DNA from: Chlamydomonas reinhardtii
Taxonomy: Eukaryota > Chlorophyta > Chlorophyceae > Chlamydomonadales > Chlamydomonadaceae
Direction: 5' to 3'
DNA length: 64,000 bases
NCBI RefSeq assembly: GCF_000002595.2
Contig: NC_057015.1
Location: 8,673,084-8,737,083, forward strand
The position numbers and the translations under genes are program-made. Shown here one piece after another: positions 34,101 through 45,749 of this stretch. A model generated the notes under the pieces. It was given only the letters and a program-made list of their open reading frames with translations, was not told the DNA's origin and did not search any database. Position 1 is the first letter of the stretch, and every line of letters starts with the position of its first letter.

Positions 34101-36363
34101 GGCCACCTGAGCTCAACACGTTGACGCGCGGCGCCGTGGCGATGGACGAGCACTGGACCTGCATCGGTCACAAGCACACGTCACAGGTCAGATACGTGCA
34201 CGGGGCCATACCTCATCAAAGCCATCGGCAACATGCGGGGAAGCTGAATGAACTGAGTATCACCAGACAGCGTTTGCGCCTCACCGCGAACTGCAGCGTG
34301 GCGCCGCACTCCTCAACGTTCTCGGGGGCTGGGTGCAGGCACGCCAGCAGGCAGGTGAAGGAGTTGCCGGTGAGCGAGTCCTTGAGCACGCGCGTCAGCT
34401 TGGAGTCGCGGAACGGCACGTGCGGCGCGCCGCCTAGGCCTGCACCAATGGCACAAGTCAACATTGTAAGAGCAATTCTTGCACGCCGGGTGTATGGTGT
34501 CATGCCTCCCTTTCACCGTTTCTGCAAGCTGCTTATGCAAAAGCACAAAACCACCACGTTGCAGGGGGCACCAACCACGCCCGTGCCCCACTTACCTATC
34601 CCGCCTGACGCCGCGTGCGGCAGGCCGCCTCCCGCCGCGCCCTGTGACAGCGTCATGACCACCTTGCCCAGCGCCGTGAGTGACTTGTTGATGGCGCTCA
34701 TCTCCTTGAGCCGCGCGCCCTCCGCACCCGACTTGGACTGCCGCTCGCTGCCGGCCAGGTCCACCAGGTTCAGCCGGCCTGCAGGAGGGAGGGCCAGTGC
34801 TTCCACATTCAGTACAATGCGGTCACGACGGCATTGCAACGTCGGAGTCACGGTGAGGCTGTAACTGCACGCGCGCAGGCCCGCCGCCGCCTCCTTCCAA
34901 GTACCACACGCGCCCCGGGCTGCATGCGCTTCACTCCCGCTACGCACCTGTGACGGGCTGCTGCTCTCCGCGGTAGGTGACCACCGACACCGTGAACACG
35001 GTGTGGCTGCGGCTGGACACGTCGTTGGCGGCGGTGGCGGACGTGGCGCGCAGTGCGTAGCCCGCCCGCAGCACTGCCAGCATGTCCTCCACACACGACA
35101 CCTGCGTGCGCGCGACATGACCCGTTCCAGACAAAGCCAAGATCAGCCACTGCCGCTGGACCGCGACCAGTCTCAGTCGCTCAAGCCGTGCTGTGCTACT
35201 GGCCAAGCTCCGCCGCCACGCCTGCTCAACAGCCCCGCACAGCCTGCGCGCGGTCCGCCTCCTCCCTGCCGGGCCCCCTTCACTCCCCAAAATGCCGAAG
35301 CCGCCCTGCCCCCGTCCGCTCACCTCCATAAAGGTGAGGTCCTTCACGAACGTCATGCCCGACGAGTCTTCCAACACATCCAGGTTGGTGCGCACGTAGT
35401 CGGCAGCCGCGCCCAGCGAAGTGGCTGTGGAGCGGCCCGGCGCACCGCCGCCGTCAGCCGCATACGCCGACAGGCCCAGCCCCGCGCTGGCGGCGGCGTC
35501 ACCAGGAATGGGCGGCGGCGAGCGGGCCGCGGTGGCCTTGAGGTGCGCTTGCGCCGCTGCGCCCAGGTCGCGAATCTGGTCCAGGTAGATCTCCATGAAG
35601 CTGTGTGGTTCGGAGTGCACAGGTGTGGCATTACCGCATAGTAATGCGGTGAGAGGCGAGAGCTGGGCGCCGCCACAGCAGGCGCTGGCTGGTGCCGGTA
35701 CCCCCCCCCCCAAACCCCTCGTGCGCTGCATATGTCAAGATCCTGAGTGCTCCGTCTCAAACGGCAGCCAGGCCCTTCTGTGTCCAGGAGGAAACGGTAC
35801 CCTGCAGCGGCGACTGCCCCAGGGCTGCATCCTTGCGAGCTGCGGCTTACTCACTGCCGTTCTACGCCCCGCCCACATGCGTCCCTGGCTCACCTAACAA
35901 AGAGCTTGATGCGCGGGGCGCTGTTGCCGCCCCCGGTGGCCGCTGCTGCCTCCGCCTTCCGGTTCACCTGACTGGCGGCCTTCCATAGCAGCTCACACGC
36001 GCGCGGTATGACGCCCAGGTCGCCGTGTTCGGGGGTGCCGGGCTGGGCAAAGACGGAGCAGCCCTCGCGCCCATACATGCTGTGAGTCTTTCCCGCACCA
36101 GTTTGCCCGTAGGCAAAGCAGCACGCGTTGTACCCCTGTATAACATGCTCGACGAGGGGCACGCCGACGTCCGCAAACACGCTCTCCTGGCGCGCCTCTG
36201 CATCAAATACTTTATCGAAGACAAACTCGCTGCTGTGTCCCTTCACCGGGTCCTTCAGGGTGAGGACTCGGTGCTCCGCTTGGACGACATCGGTTCCGCT
36301 TGCACCAGGAGATGGTCGAAGACGAACATAGACTTTAAACCTCGAGGAGCGGGAATCAGCCAT
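31163..36363 (-). CDS. Kinesin with N-terminal motor domain
   Basis: This multi-exon gene starts at 36363 ([17 protein letters not shown]) and stops at 31163 (ends [10 protein letters not shown]). Motor landmarks appear in the right order: YVRLRP, the ATP-binding P-loop [28 protein letters not shown], switch [12 protein letters not shown], switch [16 protein letters not shown], then [29 protein letters not shown] and [12 protein letters not shown]. All nucleotide-sensing residues look intact, so an active motor is likely. A roughly 50-residue Ala/Pro/Gly insertion follows IRDL inside the motor. After the motor come a Gly/Ser-rich region and long coiled coils ([48 protein letters not shown]) and a Ser/Gly-rich C-terminal tail. 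The subfamily is not clear to me; C. reinhardtii has a flagellar kinesin-like protein in this genomic neighbourhood as far as I recall, which would suit a ciliary role. Confidence 0.9.
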
Positions 36364-36731
36364 GGCTGCGAGGGCTGCGAGTATGTGCTCGTTCTACATA
36401 GAATTCGCAGGCCGTGCTTTTGGTGCAGCCCTGAACATGGGAGGTAGATATATAGCACACGTGTGCACTATTGCAATATGTCAAAACAATAGAAGGGGAA
36501 ACAAGCCTAGCCCATTGTCTAAAACTCTAAGGGGGAGGGGTACCCCCATGCGCGCGCAAACCTGCTTCCCAACGACATCAATCAAAAGACCAATTTAGTT
36601 TATTGTTCTGGAACTGTATGCCTCTCCAGTTTGGCCTATCGGCAGGTTTTTACTTGTGGATGGCTGGGTGGATGCTTCCACCGCCGAGTCCCACGACTTT
36701 TACCCTGTGATATTGCCCTTCCGGGTAATAC

Positions 36732-37730
36732 TTGATGTTGCGTGAGAACATTCCCCTGCATTATGGTACTTCTAGGTGTCAGTCCGTCTCAAGGCGTGCA
36801 AGACTGTGTCCGCGCCCACGACGCGGGCGACCAATCCTCTGTGCCTCGCCCGCTCGCTGTACTCTGATGAACACGCTCAAGCCGTACCTGCCACGCAAGG
36901 GGGCCCACTATAAGTGCAAGCTCCACAGTATTCGGCGTGTCAGCATCCAAGCCAACGCCGCGGCACTTGTAGTTGAAGCGAACTGCGGTGCATGCCCTGG
37001 TCTGGGGTTACACGGGGTCCTCACCCCACGCCTCGTCCAGGCGCCGCGCCCCTACCGCACGGAGCGGCCACCATCCAATGACGGGAGCGCCTTGTCCTTG
37101 TGCGTTGGTGACCACTTGGGGGCGGTGGCGGGGTGTTTGGGGGCTATCGGCCGCCGGAGCGCCTACCCTCGTCAACGGATCGGACGGCATGTGTACAAAG
37201 CTGGCCTAGCCAAATCCCAAGCACAAAGGAGAGTGGTTGAGACCGGCGGCTGCTTATGCACGGAAACCGTAGTCCACTGGTGCCCGCGGCAGTACGCGGA
37301 TATGGTCGTGGGCCTGCGCCTTGCTGAGGTTAGGACGGTCGGCATTGCTTCCGCGTGCCACGGCTGGTGGGGGAGTGCGGCAGCAACAACAAGAAAGGTG
37401 AATGGGGCCGAGTGGCGTGCACCCATGCCAAGACGCCAAGTGTGCCCCCTGTCGGTGTCGCTGGCGCGTGGCCGTGCGCGTCCGAGCACTGTGTGCAAGG
37501 GGCAGCGACGAACCACAATGCGCGAAATGTACCTGCGCTACCTGTACAGCAGCAGTGAAACGGAGTCCGGGCAACTTTGTTCCGAGCCCTGTCCCTGGCA
37601 GCTTGGCGCGGGCCAATGGTGTCTACGGCCGGCCGGGCAGCACCAGGCCCCGCGCTTGCCTTATGGCCACCGCCGCACGACGCCGCTAACACGTGACCAC
37701 GTGGGCGCCTCGTCTCTCCCGCGTTTCTGA
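36732..37730 (+). CDS. Long open reading frame of doubtful coding status
   Basis: An uninterrupted 332-codon frame begins MMLRENIPLHYGTSRC. It is rich in Arg, Cys, Gly and Pro and has no domain, signal peptide or membrane segment that I recognise. Long open frames also run on the opposite strand over the same bases, which is typical of GC-rich non-coding DNA. It lies inside what is otherwise an intergenic gap. I list it because it is the longest intronless frame in the window that no gene explains. Most likely it is chance; a small unspliced gene is possible. Confidence 0.15.
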   Translation: MMLRENIPLHYGTSRCQSVSRRARLCPRPRRGRPILCASPARCTLMNTLKPYLPRKGAHYKCKLHSIRRVSIQANAAALVVEANCGACPGLGLHGVLTPRLVQAPRPYRTERPPSNDGSALSLCVGDHLGAVAGCLGAIGRRSAYPRQRIGRHVYKAGLAKSQAQRRVVETGGCLCTETVVHWCPRQYADMVVGLRLAEVRTVGIASACHGWWGSAAATTRKVNGAEWRAPMPRRQVCPLSVSLARGRARPSTVCKGQRRTTMREMYLRYLYSSSETESGQLCSEPCPWQLGAGQWCLRPAGQHQAPRLPYGHRRTTPLTRDHVGASSLPRF

Positions 37731-37760
37731 AATTTGCATGTAGTCACGTGTCTACGATCC

Positions 37761-37765
37761 TTACA
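37761..37765 (-). terminator. Candidate TGTAA polyadenylation signal, DXR
   Basis: TTACA on the + strand, about 480 bases past the DXR stop in its direction of transcription. It is the first TGTAA found there. Confidence 0.5.
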
Positions 37766-38243
37766 CACCTACCTTGCCGAAAAGCATACCGCCGCTTGAT
37801 CAGACCAAGTCGAAACCCTCCCGCTTTCCAAAATCCAAACCCGACGGCCCCGCCACTCCGGTAGGCGAACGCGCACGGCCTGCCTCATGCAAAATTGGCC
37901 GCTGCCGCACTCCGCCTGCCTCCGTACCGTACCCAGCGCATTCAACAGCGCCTTGACCAACAAATCACGCACAGCACCGCGCGCGTCCGAAACTGTGAAA
38001 CCCACGTCCTTTGGTCACTCCATGCCCAGCCACCTTACTCCTGTCCTCCCAACGCATCAACACACACATGCTCAGTCACCCGCACCTCTACACTTCGATA
38101 CCTCCACCTGCTCCTCCCAGCCCACCCTGCTATCAATCCCTAACCACACTATCACACCCATGGTGGCCGTTACCTCCGCCTGCCTGCAATCAGCCAGCCC
38201 GATGAACAACTCAGCTAGCTAGACAACACCTAGCTAGCACTGT

Positions 38244-41200
38244 TTAGGCCATGGCCAGCACCTTGGACTTGAAGCTGCCGCTGTTGACGTGGTCCGCCAC
38301 CCAGCGCCGCGCCCAGGCGTCGTAGTGCACAATGGTGTCCAGGTCGGGGCTGGCAACCAGGTCGGCCTGGGGGCAGGGGGGAGGGCAGAGGGGAGGCCGA
38401 TGGAAGGAGTGATGGAAACACAGCGAACCATGGGAGCAGAGCAGCTGTGTGGCCGTGCAGGTGATGCAAACTGGGAGGTGCGCAGGCCGTGTGCTAGGTT
38501 CAGCTCAACCGAGACCGGGTGCCGCCAAACCGAGCTCTCCTCCCACCCACTACGCCCAAACCCTCCCACCTTGTGCGCCTCGCAGCACGCCTCGTTGAGC
38601 TTCATGATGTCCAGGTAGTGGATCTTCTCGTCGATGAACATCTGCACCGCCTGCTCGTTGGCGGCGGACAGCACGCCCGTCATGGTGCCGGCGGCGCGGC
38701 CGGCGGCGTAGGCCAGGTCCATGGAGGGGTACTTGGCGCTGTGGTAGGGTGGAGATGGGGTGGGGGTGGCAGCGGGGGTGTGGCAGAGGGCGGGATAATG
38801 GGTTAGGGAGTCGGGGCGGGGAGCGGGAATGTGTGTAGGATGGGAATGTGGGCAAGTGTGGGGAGTGAGGAGTGGTGCAGTATACGTAAGCTGTCGCGGC
38901 CTGGTAAACCCGCCCTCAATCACTCCGCCCCGCCATCTGCTCACCGGTCGGGCGCCCGGAAGGTGAGGTTGTTGGCCTTGGTAAAGTCCAGGCGGGGCCA
39001 GGTGGCGTCCTGGACCTGTGGTGGTGGGCAGTGGGCAGTGGTGGCGGCGGTGGCAGGGTTAAGGAAAAGGAGTAGAGCATGGGTGGGGAATGGCCGTCTT
39101 GCACAAGCAAGTTCACAGTGCTGACGTCCAAGGGGTGCCGGGGGTGGGGGCGTCGCGTAGCCTCGGCATGTGCCCTGCCCGCCCGCTGCCCCAGCCGTGC
39201 TGCCAACCAACACCCGCAACCACTCCCGCCCTTCTACCTGACACGCCCCCTCATGCCGTGGCATGCGCATCCGGCAAAGGCAGAGATCCTCTCAAACACA
39301 CCCCACACACACAACCACACCGCACACACTTATCATTTCCAGTGGTTCGCCTCCCGCCCGCTCCTTTCCGCCCGCCCGCCCGTTTCCTCCCTCCCTCTTT
39401 CGAGCCCGCTCCCCGCCCGTCTCCCTCCCTCCCTCCGGCCCCCTCCCGCCCCCTCCGCCTGCGCCTCACCGGCACTCGCTCGGGCCAGGACATGGTGTAC
39501 ATGATGGGCAGGCGCATGTCGGGCCAGCCCAGCTGCAGGGGGGAAGGGGGGAGGAGGCAGAGGGGGCGGGTGTGTGTGAGAGTGTGCGGGCGTGTCAAGG
39601 CTGATGCCGGGGGGGGGTAAGACCTGCGCCATTGGGACGCTCTCAGACCAGGGTCCAGAACCCGAACATCTTCATCTCACGTCTTCAGGATGTTTGCCGC
39701 CTCCCCGCCCCGGCCCCTGCCGCCCCCATGCTCTGTCTACGGACCTTCCCCCACCCCATTCACCAGGCACCAGCCACCAGCCGCAAAACACCCAGCCCCC
39801 AGCCGCCCAGCCACTCCTGCCCCCACCTGCGCCAGCACGGAGGAGTCCTGCGTCTCGATCATGGAGTGGATGATGGACTGGGGGTGGATGACGATGTCGA
39901 TGTTGTCGTAGTCCACTCCGAACAGGTAGTGAGCCTCAATCACCTCCAGACCCTGAAGAGGGAGGGAGGGCGCACAGAAGGATGAGTAGAGATGAGGGGT
40001 CTGCCTATCCAAAGAAGAGGACTGGGTTGCGGGCCCTCCTCCCTCGTTCACCCCGCCCATCCGCCCACCCATGCATGCACCCGTCCTGCGTCCTGCCGCC
40101 CTGCGCCCGCTCTCCTACATGCTCCCCCACCTTACCACCCACCCGCAACCCCTTTCCCTGTCACATATCCACCCCGTGTTTCATGGACGGCTACCCCTCC
40201 CTTCCCCCACCTTGTTGATAGGTGTGGCACGTAAACACATCAATACACACACACACACACACACACGCGCCTGCCGCCCCCTCCCCACCTTGTTCATGAG
40301 TGTTGCGCTGTCCACGGTGATCTTCTTGCCCATGGACCAGTTGGGGTGGCTGGTGGCCTGGGCAACCGTCACCTTGGGGGGGGGGGGGCGGTGGGTGTTG
40401 CGGGGATGAGAGGAGAGGAGAATTAACATAAGAAAAGAGGTGGGAGCATAGCGGGCCTAATGAGGGCACACAAGCCGTACAGCTACGGAGCAAGGGCCGC
40501 AGGGCCGCATACTCAGCCCTATCCGACCACTTCCTGGAACGTGCTACTCGCTGGGAACCCCGACACGTGCCACCCGGCTGTGCATGTGCTCGACCCGCAT
40601 GCTCGCGGGCAGAGTGTTCTGCGGCACCCGGGCCACAAGGCCCGCTCTTTAAGCCACCCCTGGCATACGCGCAGCCCACCCAGCTTCCTCCCACGTCCTG
40701 TTTACATTCCTGCCGGCACGCCGCGCACACCCCTGAGTTGTGAGTTCTTTGACATTGGGATTGAATCCGCGCTCCCGCCCGCCCTACACCCCCACCGCCC
40801 GCACACCCCCACTCCCCACGACCCCACCGCCTTCCAACCACCCTACGCCCCCTATCCCCATTTGCATTTGGCTCGGTTTAGTGGTGGCTGGTATCTGCGA
40901 CCCCCCACCCCACTCCCGCCCTCACCTCCCGCAGCTTCTCCACGGGCCAGTCGCGGAAGGCTCCGCCCGAGGCGGTGAGGATGATGCGGCGCAGGCCGCC
41001 CTCGGGCAGGCCCTGCATCACCTGGAGGAGCAGGAGGAGGGGAGGGGGGTTGCAAGGATGTTTGGAAAAGCGGTACAGGATGCACTGAAGACTGCAGACG
41101 AAGGATGAGGTGGGAATACAGTCATGATTAGATAAGGCAATGGTAGACAGTAGTGGTAGCCGGGGAAGGGAATCGGGTAAGAGCAGGGTAGGCATATGGC

Positions 41201-44003
41201 CCCGCACGTGACACACCTCGTTGGCACAACCCCATCTCCCCTTCAGCCCCGCAACCCGCCCCAGTGCCGGCACACCCCACCACTGCACCCGCCTCCGACC
41301 CCACCTGTGGCCCTCCTCCTCCCTCCGCTACCCCTGCCCCCAATCCACATCCCCACCACCACCAACTGTCCTTACCACCCACTGCCACACCACACCACCC
41401 TATCCCATTACACAACCAGCCAGCACACTGCACCCCTGGGGCAGGGTCTTGAGATTGGAGTTAACTCACCCCCACCGCCCGCCCAGCCCCCCACCTACGC
41501 ACCTGGAAGATGGCGCTGTGCTCGCTGTCGGCGGGCAGGATCTTGGAGCCGTACTCCTGGGCCAGCGGCAGGATGAAGGGGCCGCCTGCAGGCAGGGTAA
41601 GGCAGGCGCGTGCAAGGGCTGGACACGCCGCAATCGCACAGCCCCACCGCGAATCGAGCATGCCTGTCCACGCTCCTCCGCACCCATCCTTTTCCCATTC
41701 CCTTCAGCCAGCATCCTCCGCCCTGCACAGCCCCTGCACCACTCCTCAGTCCCCATGCGCCACCGCCAACCTTACACCGCCACCCTGGCACCGCCGCCCT
41801 GGCACCACCGCTCTGGCACCGCCACCCGTATTGCACCCCTCCGCCCCTCAGCCCCCTGCACCACTACCCCTCCGGCTTCCCTACCCGCAATGAGGGTCTC
41901 CTTGTTGGCCAGGCAGATCTCCTTACGCGCCTTGATGGCGGCCACGGTGGGCAGCAGGCCGGCGCAGCCCACAATGCCGGTCACCACAGACTGCAGGCGG
42001 GTGAGGGGAGTTGGGGAGTGGGGGGTTCCAGGCAGGACTAGTCAGGCGATGGTGGTAGGGAGTGGGGTGCGGTTGCACCAGGTGTGGGAGTGTGCTCGAG
42101 ACGGTGGGCGGAATCCATTGAGGTTGCCCGAGAGTTACCTCGTGCGGATGCTCTTGACGGTACGGTATTCCGCTTCTGGGTTTGCTCTGTTCCTTGCCGC
42201 CCGCTAAGCCGCGCCACTCCTCTGGTCCGACCACCCACCCCTCGCTCCCCTCCAGCCGCACTGCCCTCGTCCCCTCCACCACCCTATCAGCTCCCCGCGG
42301 TGCTCCTCTGCCGACGCCCGCCTCGGCGTCAGCCGCCCTGTCCCCCGCCCACGGTGGGTTCCAGCCTCCCCAGACCTCCCACGTCCCCACCGACCAGCAA
42401 GCGCAGGGCGGCTCCTGCCGCACGCCGGCAGTGCAGCTCCATACGCCTGGGCTGCCGCGGTGCACCCGGGCGACTACAACGTCCCACCCAGACCCGCCCC
42501 TGCGCACGTGCGCGCCTCCGCAACCCTATGCCGTATCAGAACCCAAACCCTCGCAGCGCCTACGCTCTCAGCTGCCCGTGGGCGCTGATTTCCACCTTCA
42601 ACCCTTTCCACGGCTTTCGCGGACGGATACCACCCCTCCACCCTTCAACCCCACACCCAGACACACCCACCTCGGCGTTGGGGTGGCGCGCCACCTCCAC
42701 AGCGCCCTCATCGCCCGCCAGGATCACAGGCTGGGGAGACACGTCCTGTGGAGCAGCATGAGTGTGTGTCGTTGTGTCAATAAGAACCCGTTGTGTGTCC
42801 AGTTGGGGCGGCTCCTGCCATGCCAGCCCCTTTGCTTCGCCGGGCACCTGCCTACCTCCAAATTCAGCATGTACCAGAACAACCGGTACACCCATGCTGG
42901 AAAAACACACTCACAGTCTCACACACATACACACACATGCCAACACATCTACGCACATACGCACACGCACCTTGATCGCCTCCTTGAGCTCCGCGATCTT
43001 GGAGGCATCCTTCACAGCCACCATCTCCGGCTTGAACTTGCGGATCTATTGTTAGGGTCGAGGGTAGGAAGGTAAGGAGGAGGGAGGGGAATACGTTGGG
43101 CTGTCAGTATAGCTCTGTGGGACGCGTGCTGTGCGGGTGCTTCTCTTGGCAGGCTCGGTCAGCTCTGTTAGAGATGCCGCGCCGTTTGTCGCTTCGTGCC
43201 GGCGCTAGAGCAGCATTCGACGCATGCACAACCAAGGCCTGACGTGTGCCACGCGACTCAGCCAACTGCGAATAGCAACGCCAGAAGACCATAGTGCATG
43301 TGCCGTACAGTGCCGTGCAGTGCCGTACAGTGCCAACGGCTGTGCTCAAGGGTGACAATGCCCGCCGACACGGCTTCGTGTCACGTCCCAACGGCCTACC
43401 TGTCGGTTCGGCAAACCCCCTCGTCACGTGCCCATTGCCTCTCGTGCGCCTCCACAACCAAAACGCTTGGCGCACACCCGAACCCCGACCCATCCCCTTG
43501 AGCTCATCCCTCCCTCAGGCACCTGCTCGGCCAGCAGCTTCACGTTGGAGCCAGCGGCCAGCGCCACCAGCTTGAACTTGTCGGGGAACTCAGCCATGAT
43601 GTCCAGGGTCTGAGTGCCGATAGAACCGGTGGAGCCCAGCACCGAGAAGCGCTGTAGTTTTGAATACAGTGGCCAGGGATGCAATATCAGTAACTGGATT
43701 CTGCAGGTCACTTGCGCGGGCTGATTGTGCAGCGCGGCATGCCGACTCCCGCTCTGCTCCCGTGCGAGCCAGTACCACCCAATTGAGCTACCGGGTAGCT
43801 GTTGCAAAAGATCTACAAATGCCGGTCGTTCGAACCTTGGGCTCGCTGCGGTGCTCCACCTCAGGCGGCACCACGCGCTGGGGCCAGCAGGCAGGGGGCA
43901 CAGCACCCTTCTGAGCGCGCGCCACCATACGAGCGCGGGAAGGGCGCGACAGGCGCGCGCCAGCGCCCGACGAGGCCTTCATCTTCAGCTGCGCGGACTG
44001 CAT
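38244..44003 (-). CDS. DXR: 1-deoxy-D-xylulose 5-phosphate reductoisomerase, plastid precursor
   Basis: Thirteen exons join in an intact 455-residue frame: 43836-44003, 43523-43651, 42971-43045, 42671-42745, 41885-41990, 41503-41585, 40926-41021, 40289-40372, 39827-39952, 39470-39532, 38945-39015, 38570-38738 and 38244-38366. The start [20 protein letters not shown] is a plastid transit peptide; an in-frame ATG at 44129 could lengthen it. The enzyme makes 2-C-methyl-erythritol 4-phosphate from DXP with NADPH, the first committed step of plastid isoprenoid synthesis. Seen directly are the NADPH loop [42 protein letters not shown] (metal-binding D and E), [45 protein letters not shown] and [16 protein letters not shown]. 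All active-site blocks are present and the length is normal. Confidence 0.98.
40243..40266 (+). repeat. Short (CA)n tract in a DXR intron
   Basis: About 24 bases of alternating CA in the intron between exons 8 and 9. Confidence 0.85.
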
Positions 44004-44350
44004 TTTGACAATTGGCCTAACGCCCACACAAAGACGGACGAGGAAGGTGTTTGGAGTGAAGTGATGGCCTAATTGCGACCGATGCAGTGCAGAATCCGCT
44101 ACTATGAACGACCTGCTGCAAGCCTGCAATCGCGATGAAGCCTCGTGCTAATTTCTCATGCTCTCAACACATAGAACGAAAGAGGTACACAAAAAGTATC
44201 AACGTAATAAACTTTATTCACACAAGCTCAGCAGAAGGCAACATCATTGCTTGTTTCCTCTGCATTCGACAGCGCTGCTCCTAAATTCACTTGCACCACA
44301 CTGTAGACAGTTAAGGCAAAGGACTTGAATCTTCGCGGGGCAAGTTCGGA
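44004..44350. promoter_or_regulatory. Bidirectional promoter, DXR / mL54
   Basis: This 347-bp spacer lies between divergent start codons. It holds an AT-rich segment with AATAAACTTTATT near 44204-44216. The extended N-terminal frame of DXR (from 44129) falls here but is probably 5' UTR. Confidence 0.55.
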
Positions 44351-45749
44351 ATGTCCGTGTCGATCGGCGCCCTGCAAGGGTTGCGGAGCCGATGGAGTGC
44401 GCTTTTGGCACTTCCGCTTAGAGCACCACTTCCACCAGGCGGTGGTGGAGGCTCAAAGAAGGGAAAGGATAAAGGTGCGGTCGCTGGCCGGACACGAACC
44501 GGCATAAGCAGCGTTGGACAGGGTGCTGTGGCACCGAGCGCACACTCTTTGTGCGCAGCCGCGCATCGGCACGCCACGGCCGTCCCCGTGCCCGCGCTGT
44601 GCGCAATGCACGGCACATGCCACACACTCCTCCAGCACCAGCCACTGCCAGCGTTGCAGCGCTGCCCAGCGCTGTAACAGGCCCGTGCAACGGTCCCTTG
44701 CGCCCCGACCTACCTACCCACCTACCTGTGCCTGGCGGTGTCTTCATTGCCGTACCGCCCCAGGCCCGCGGGTGGTGGGCGAGCTGTCATGCGAGGTGGC
44801 CACGGGGTGTGGGCTGCTGAAGAACGAGGCGGACCCGCCCATCAAGCCGGACAGCGAGTACCCGGGCTGGCTGTTCAAGCTGTTGGAGCCCAGGTGGGGA
44901 CGGACTGGGGGATGGATGGGTTGCGTAGTTAGGGAAGAAGCGTGAAATACCAGGTACAGTAGCTAAAATGGAGTATGGATAACGGACACGTGCGGTTGGG
45001 ATGGGGCGGTGGCGGCACAGGCTGGAGCGACAGGGGCGTGGGATTGACGGGGCACGTGGGGCCGGCGCGGGGGTGAGGCTGGCGCGGGGTCCAAGCGGCT
45101 CCGTGTGGAGGGTGCCGCTGTCAGGCAGTGCAGCGGCCGCGTGCGGCAAGAGTGCGCTGTCGCTGTCTGTGTCAAGTAAAGAGTATGCATTCACTAGGCC
45201 CAGCAAGGTAGCTTGGCGAACCGCAGTTGCACACATAGCGTCACGCATGCCGCGCACCCTGTCACGCCCACACGCCATTAGGCCCACCATCAAGGAGCTG
45301 GAGAAGGCGTACACGGAGGGCGGCCTCACCATCCCCGAGGTGGGCGGGGTTGGGGGAAGTTGGAAGGGGCGCGCAAGCAGGGTAGACCCAGGTGGCGGCA
45401 GGGGGGCGCTGGTACGGGGCGGCGTAGGGGTGAACGCGAAAGTGCTCTTGGACTTGCAGGTGGTGGAACGAGAAAGTAGAGTGTCTTAGCTGAAGGCGTT
45501 GCGAGCTTGGATTTGGGCAAGGGTTGGGGTGTAGTATGCCCGAGGAGCAAGGCAGTTGTACGTGGGGCGATGGACCCGCAGGGCTGGCACTGGCATATTT
45601 TGGTTCCGGCGCTGGCACCTCAGGCCTGCCATGCCCCCGTATGCGCGTGCGTTTGTTCCTGCCTCCACTCCCTGCAGTTGCGGCGACTATGGCGCCTGAA
45701 GAACAAGGCGCGCATCAAGGAGTCCAACTTCCTCAAGGCCAAGTCCTAG
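44351..45749 (+). CDS. MRPL54: Mitochondrial large-subunit ribosomal protein mL54
   Basis: Four exons, 44351-44474, 44764-44893, 45282-45339 and 45678-45749, give an intact 127-residue frame. It starts MSVSIGALQGLRSRWSALLA, an Arg-containing mitochondrial presequence, followed by a Gly run and KKGKDK. The core reads CEVATGCGLLKNEADPPIKP, DSEYPGWLFKLLEP and KELEKAYTEGGLTIPE, and the last exon ends RLKNKARIKESNFLKAKS. The DSEYPxWL motif and the NKARIKExNxLKAK C-terminus are signatures of the mL54 (MRPL37 in yeast) family, a small protein of the mitoribosome large subunit. The length suits the family. It is divergent from DXR. Confidence 0.93.

Larger units (their letters stand above)
36364..38243. 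other. Intergenic region, kinesin promoter side and DXR 3' side
   Basis: 1.9 kb between the kinesin start (36363, -) and the DXR stop (38244, -). The part next to the kinesin (36364-36730) includes an AT-rich stretch around 36580-36620 and should hold its promoter. The part next to DXR (37760-38243) is its 3' UTR. The middle holds one long open frame, listed separately. Confidence 0.5.

Noticed and set aside
41221-43075. Overlapping + strand frames of about 300 codons opposite DXR
   Set aside because: They run across DXR exons and introns alike and contain no domain; DXR is certain on the other strand.
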